15,148 nucleotides of DNA from Myxococcales bacterium. GTDB taxonomy: Bacteria; Myxococcota_A; Bradymonadia; UBA4248. Both the position numbers and the translations under genes were made by a program. The notes under the pieces were generated by a model. That model had not been told where the DNA came from, did no database searches, and saw only the letters and a program-made list of their open reading frames with translations. Where the stretch lies: contig SFMP01000003.1 of assembly GCA_004554395.1 (NCBI GenBank), positions 1-15,148 of the forward strand. The letters run 5' to 3'. Positions within the stretch are counted from its first letter, which is position 1; every line of letters starts with the position of its first letter. Positions 12,491 to 15,148 of the stretch are shown piece by piece.

Positions 12491-14787
12491 CGCGCCCCAA
12501 AAGGCGATTAGATTGCGTCTGTCGCGAACTCATTGCTTTTCATAATGTCGCTGTAGGCAAGAGTTGGAACGCAAATCGATCGATTCAATTTGAGTTCGAG
12601 AAGATGCTCGAAACGCTCAACATCAAGCGGCATGATTCGGAAAAGCAGAGTTCTGGATCGAGCGCGCGAACGCATGCAACGATGCTCTATAGTTTGGGAC
12701 TATGGTATGAGCAAGACCAATGCGTATATCTCACGCCTGCAGGGGCTGCTCTCGTCGATGGTGAGCCGCCCGTGCCCATTCTCACGCATCAAGTCATCCA
12801 TTACCAATTTCCTTCGGCATATTCCAAAATTAGAAATATCGAAGTTTCGAGCCGATTTCATCATATAAAACCATTTCGATTTTTGTTGCGGTTATTACGC
12901 GACGAACGAGTTTGCATCCTTTCGAATGAAGAAATCGCTTTCGTCGTCATGATTCAAGCCGAAAACGAGACACAAGACTGTTACGAGAAAGTTGTGGAAT
13001 CGGTGTTGAGTTTTAGGAAGTCAAAGAGTGATTGGTCGATATTCGGAGAAGATTATTTTGCGAAACACGGAGCAAGTCGTACGAATCTACTCGATGTTGC
13101 CAACACGATAACTCTTTGGCTCGAGTATACTTCATTGATCAAACGCGATGGTTCTCGGATAACATGCGTGAAAGAAAGAATAGAAGAGATCGACGATATC
13201 GTTGCAGACAAAGGCGGATTTGTGCCCGACGACCTGCCCGCTCACGAATTTCAATTGCGCTATGGCGCGTTGATGTATAGAGAAGATGAAAAAATGAAAA
13301 ACACGGATGATTCATATATCGAGTTGTTGCCCGATGCGCCATCGCTCATCGAATCGACGCGATCAATTGGGTATACGCTCGAGGCTGCGATTGCCGATAT
13401 CATCGATAACAGCATTACGGCTGGTGCAACATGCGTCGATATCGATTATATGCCCACGCCCGAGCCATATATTGCCATTATCGACAATGGTTGCGGAATG
13501 GCGGGGGCTGCGTTTACACAGGCAATGCAATTTGGAAGCCGAAACCCGAACGATTCGCGTAGCCAGGGCGATTTAGGGCGCTTTGGATTGGGGCTAAAGA
13601 CGGCATCGTTATCGCAATGCCGTTGCCTAACCGTGATTAGCAAGTGCGATGGACGCATCGAAGGGCGACAATGGAATATCGACGATGTCGTCGCGCGAAA
13701 GACTTGGGCGCTCAAATGTTTGAACGAAGCCAAATGTCGATCGGATTATCACTTTTGCGAAAAGCTATCGGGTTCACCATCGGGGACAATCGTATTGTGG
13801 CAAAATTTCGATCGATTGATGGCGGGTGAGAGCAACATCGAATCGGCGATGAGCAAAAAGATGAACGTCGTTCACAGGCATCTGTCGGAAGTCTTTCATC
13901 GGTATTTGAGTGGCGATAACGGTTGCCCGCTCATTCAAATTCAGATGAATCATTCAGCGCTTCAGCCGATAGATCCGTTTTTGAAAAGTCGGTGTACGCA
14001 AATCATGGCAGACGAAATTGTGACCGTTGGCGATTCGCGCGTCGTCATTCGCCCCTATCTCTTGCCGCCATTTGCAAAGCTGACGGGCGAAGAGTTGCGA
14101 TCGCTTGGAGACGAAAAAGAGTTGTTTAAGAATCAAGGCATTTACGTCTATCGCAACAATCGTTTGCTCATCAAATCGACGTGGTTCAAGATGATGCGAA
14201 AGAGTGAACTCACAAAGTTAGCGCGCATCCAAATCGACATTCCGAATGCCCTCGACGACATGTGGAGCATCGACATTAAAAAATCATCGGCACGGATACC
14301 CGAATGCATCTTGTCGGTGATTCGAAAACTCATAGAGAGAATGGGAGAACATAGCAAACGTGCCTATACTTTTCGCGGCAAAAAAGAAGTCGACGATAAA
14401 GAAGTGCAGATTTGGAATCGCCTAAAAATGCGCGATAACGCCGTGCGCTATGCCATCAATCGCCAACATCCGATCGTCGAAAAAATCATCGAATTGGCAC
14501 CCGAGGCGCGAAGAACACTCGAGTTGCTATTGACGCAAATCGAGAATACGATTCCTCTCAGACAAATCTTTATCGATATGACGGGCGATGGCGACGCAAT
14601 TATCGATGGCGATGCCGCACAAACATGCGACATCGTCGAAAAATTGTCGCAAGCTATCGGTGAATTCAAAACGGCGCAAGAAAAGCGCAGTTTTATCGAC
14701 GTCATTCGCAATATTCAGCCGTATAAAAAGTTTTTTGACGACAATCCAGAGGCTTTGCAAAGCGCCATCGGTGGCATTTGTAGCTGA
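12469..14787 (+). CDS. MORC-type GHKL ATPase with N-terminal AlwI-like DNA-recognition module
   Basis: The start is ATG 12469 with GGAGGA six bases upstream, inside the 3' end of the methyltransferase gene. The frame is open further up but would overlap it by more than 240 bp. The 772-residue protein has two parts. Residues 1-270 begin WWITRPKRRLD and contain a winged-helix-like YSLGLWYEQDQCVYLTPAG and then THQVIHYQFPS...IKPFRFLLRLL. I recognise this as similar to the recognition half of AlwI/BspD6I-type endonucleases. Residues about 288-610 are a MORC/MutL-like GHKL ATPase: E305 and D310-xx-DN314 (N-box), DNGCGM (339-344), GRFGLGLKTAS (370-380) and the S5-fold block YRNNRLLIKSTWFKM (561-575). 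The tail is helical. No PD-(D/E)xK nuclease motif is evident. Such ATPases are known partners of methyltransferases and Z1 proteins in restriction-modification loci. Confidence 0.88.
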   Translation: MQDYWWITRPKRRLDCVCRELIAFHNVAVGKSWNANRSIQFEFEKMLETLNIKRHDSEKQSSGSSARTHATMLYSLGLWYEQDQCVYLTPAGAALVDGEPPVPILTHQVIHYQFPSAYSKIRNIEVSSRFHHIKPFRFLLRLLRDERVCILSNEEIAFVVMIQAENETQDCYEKVVESVLSFRKSKSDWSIFGEDYFAKHGASRTNLLDVANTITLWLEYTSLIKRDGSRITCVKERIEEIDDIVADKGGFVPDDLPAHEFQLRYGALMYREDEKMKNTDDSYIELLPDAPSLIESTRSIGYTLEAAIADIIDNSITAGATCVDIDYMPTPEPYIAIIDNGCGMAGAAFTQAMQFGSRNPNDSRSQGDLGRFGLGLKTASLSQCRCLTVISKCDGRIEGRQWNIDDVVARKTWALKCLNEAKCRSDYHFCEKLSGSPSGTIVLWQNFDRLMAGESNIESAMSKKMNVVHRHLSEVFHRYLSGDNGCPLIQIQMNHSALQPIDPFLKSRCTQIMADEIVTVGDSRVVIRPYLLPPFAKLTGEELRSLGDEKELFKNQGIYVYRNNRLLIKSTWFKMMRKSELTKLARIQIDIPNALDDMWSIDIKKSSARIPECILSVIRKLIERMGEHSKRAYTFRGKKEVDDKEVQIWNRLKMRDNAVRYAINRQHPIVEKIIELAPEARRTLELLLTQIENTIPLRQIFIDMTGDGDAIIDGDAAQTCDIVEKLSQAIGEFKTAQEKRSFIDVIRNIQPYKKFFDDNPEALQSAIGGICS

Positions 14788-14815
14788 CAAGGTTTTAAAA
14801 TCATAGGAGAATAAA

Positions 14816-15148
14816 ATGGAATTTGAAGTACTATTACGAACGTATCTTGTTGATCAATCTCAAAAAAGGCTTTTTCGAGAGGGGGAGATCGATGAATTGG
14901 CCAATAGGTTTCGTAAAAGCATGGTCGATCTAGGACTTGATGTAACACAAGAAAAATTTGAAACATCGTTGCGAAATGTGAAAACAATACTCGAAATAAT
15001 CGTCGAGGGACCAACTGGTGAAAAACTCGTTGATTCGAAGCATAAACAAAATTGCGATTGGATTGGAGATCGCTCAGAAGAGTCTTACTTCTTTTGGAAT
15101 AGATATAAAAAATATCTTTGCGCTCAAAAAGGTTGGAATTCCAGAACG
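14816..15148 (+). CDS. Probable Z1-domain (helicase/endonuclease) protein, 3' truncated by the window
   Basis: An open frame begins at ATG 14816 with AGGAGA five bases upstream and runs to the window end (111 codons, no stop). It starts MEFEVLLRTYLVDQSQKRLF. The last part visible, YFFWNRYKKYLCAQKGWNS, resembles the N-terminal pattern of Z1-domain proteins (W-x-RY-x-x-YL ... GW), which continue into a superfamily II helicase and the Z1 domain. It follows the ATPase gene after 28 bp in the same direction, exactly where Z1 genes sit in MORC/methyltransferase loci. The helicase motifs lie outside the window, so the call rests on the short N-terminus and context. Alternative: another accessory component of the same system. 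Confidence 0.62.
   Translation, partial: MEFEVLLRTYLVDQSQKRLFREGEIDELANRFRKSMVDLGLDVTQEKFETSLRNVKTILEIIVEGPTGEKLVDSKHKQNCDWIGDRSEESYFFWNRYKKYLCAQKGWNSRT

Overview
The window reads as chromosomal DNA of a Gram-negative bacterium. It carries lipoprotein signals, exported murein enzymes with LysM domains, and the conserved yceD-rpmF pair. Gene style and the type of a small conserved hypothetical protein suggest a delta-proteobacterial or Myxococcota-like lineage. That is an inference: there is no rRNA or other marker to settle taxonomy.

Left part (1-3300). A 39-bp tandem repeat lies at the window edge and may be the tail of a repeat protein. A strong shared terminator follows, then rpmF (ribosomal protein L32) and yceD (DUF177) on the minus strand, driven by a near-consensus promoter. 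On the plus strand come a small lipoprotein, a possible small RNA ending in a strong terminator, and a LysM-LysM-MepA-type murein endopeptidase with its own terminator.

Middle (3300-9040), all minus strand. This block holds an exported HCxxGxxR phosphatase, an L,D-transpeptidase lipoprotein with a peptidoglycan-binding domain, a small conserved cytoplasmic protein, an N-acetylmuramoyl-L-alanine amidase, and a POT-like MFS transporter whose 3' end has been tandemly duplicated in frame. The amidase, small gene and L,D-transpeptidase are closely spaced and probably form one operon. With the nearby endopeptidase they make a cell-wall remodelling neighbourhood. A MATE exporter is transcribed divergently from the MFS gene across 431 bp of regulatory DNA.

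Right part (10850-15148) is an accessory island. An AT-rich gene-free stretch leads into a hairpin-dense segment with paired palindromes. Three co-directional, tightly coupled genes follow: a C5 cytosine DNA methyltransferase, a MORC-type GHKL ATPase with an unusual N-terminal DNA-recognition-like module, and the start of a probable Z1-type helicase protein cut by the window end. This is the architecture of a methylation-linked MORC/Z1 restriction or defence system. The N-terminal domain on the ATPase, which resembles the recognition half of AlwI/BspD6I endonucleases without a visible nuclease half, is the most unusual element here.
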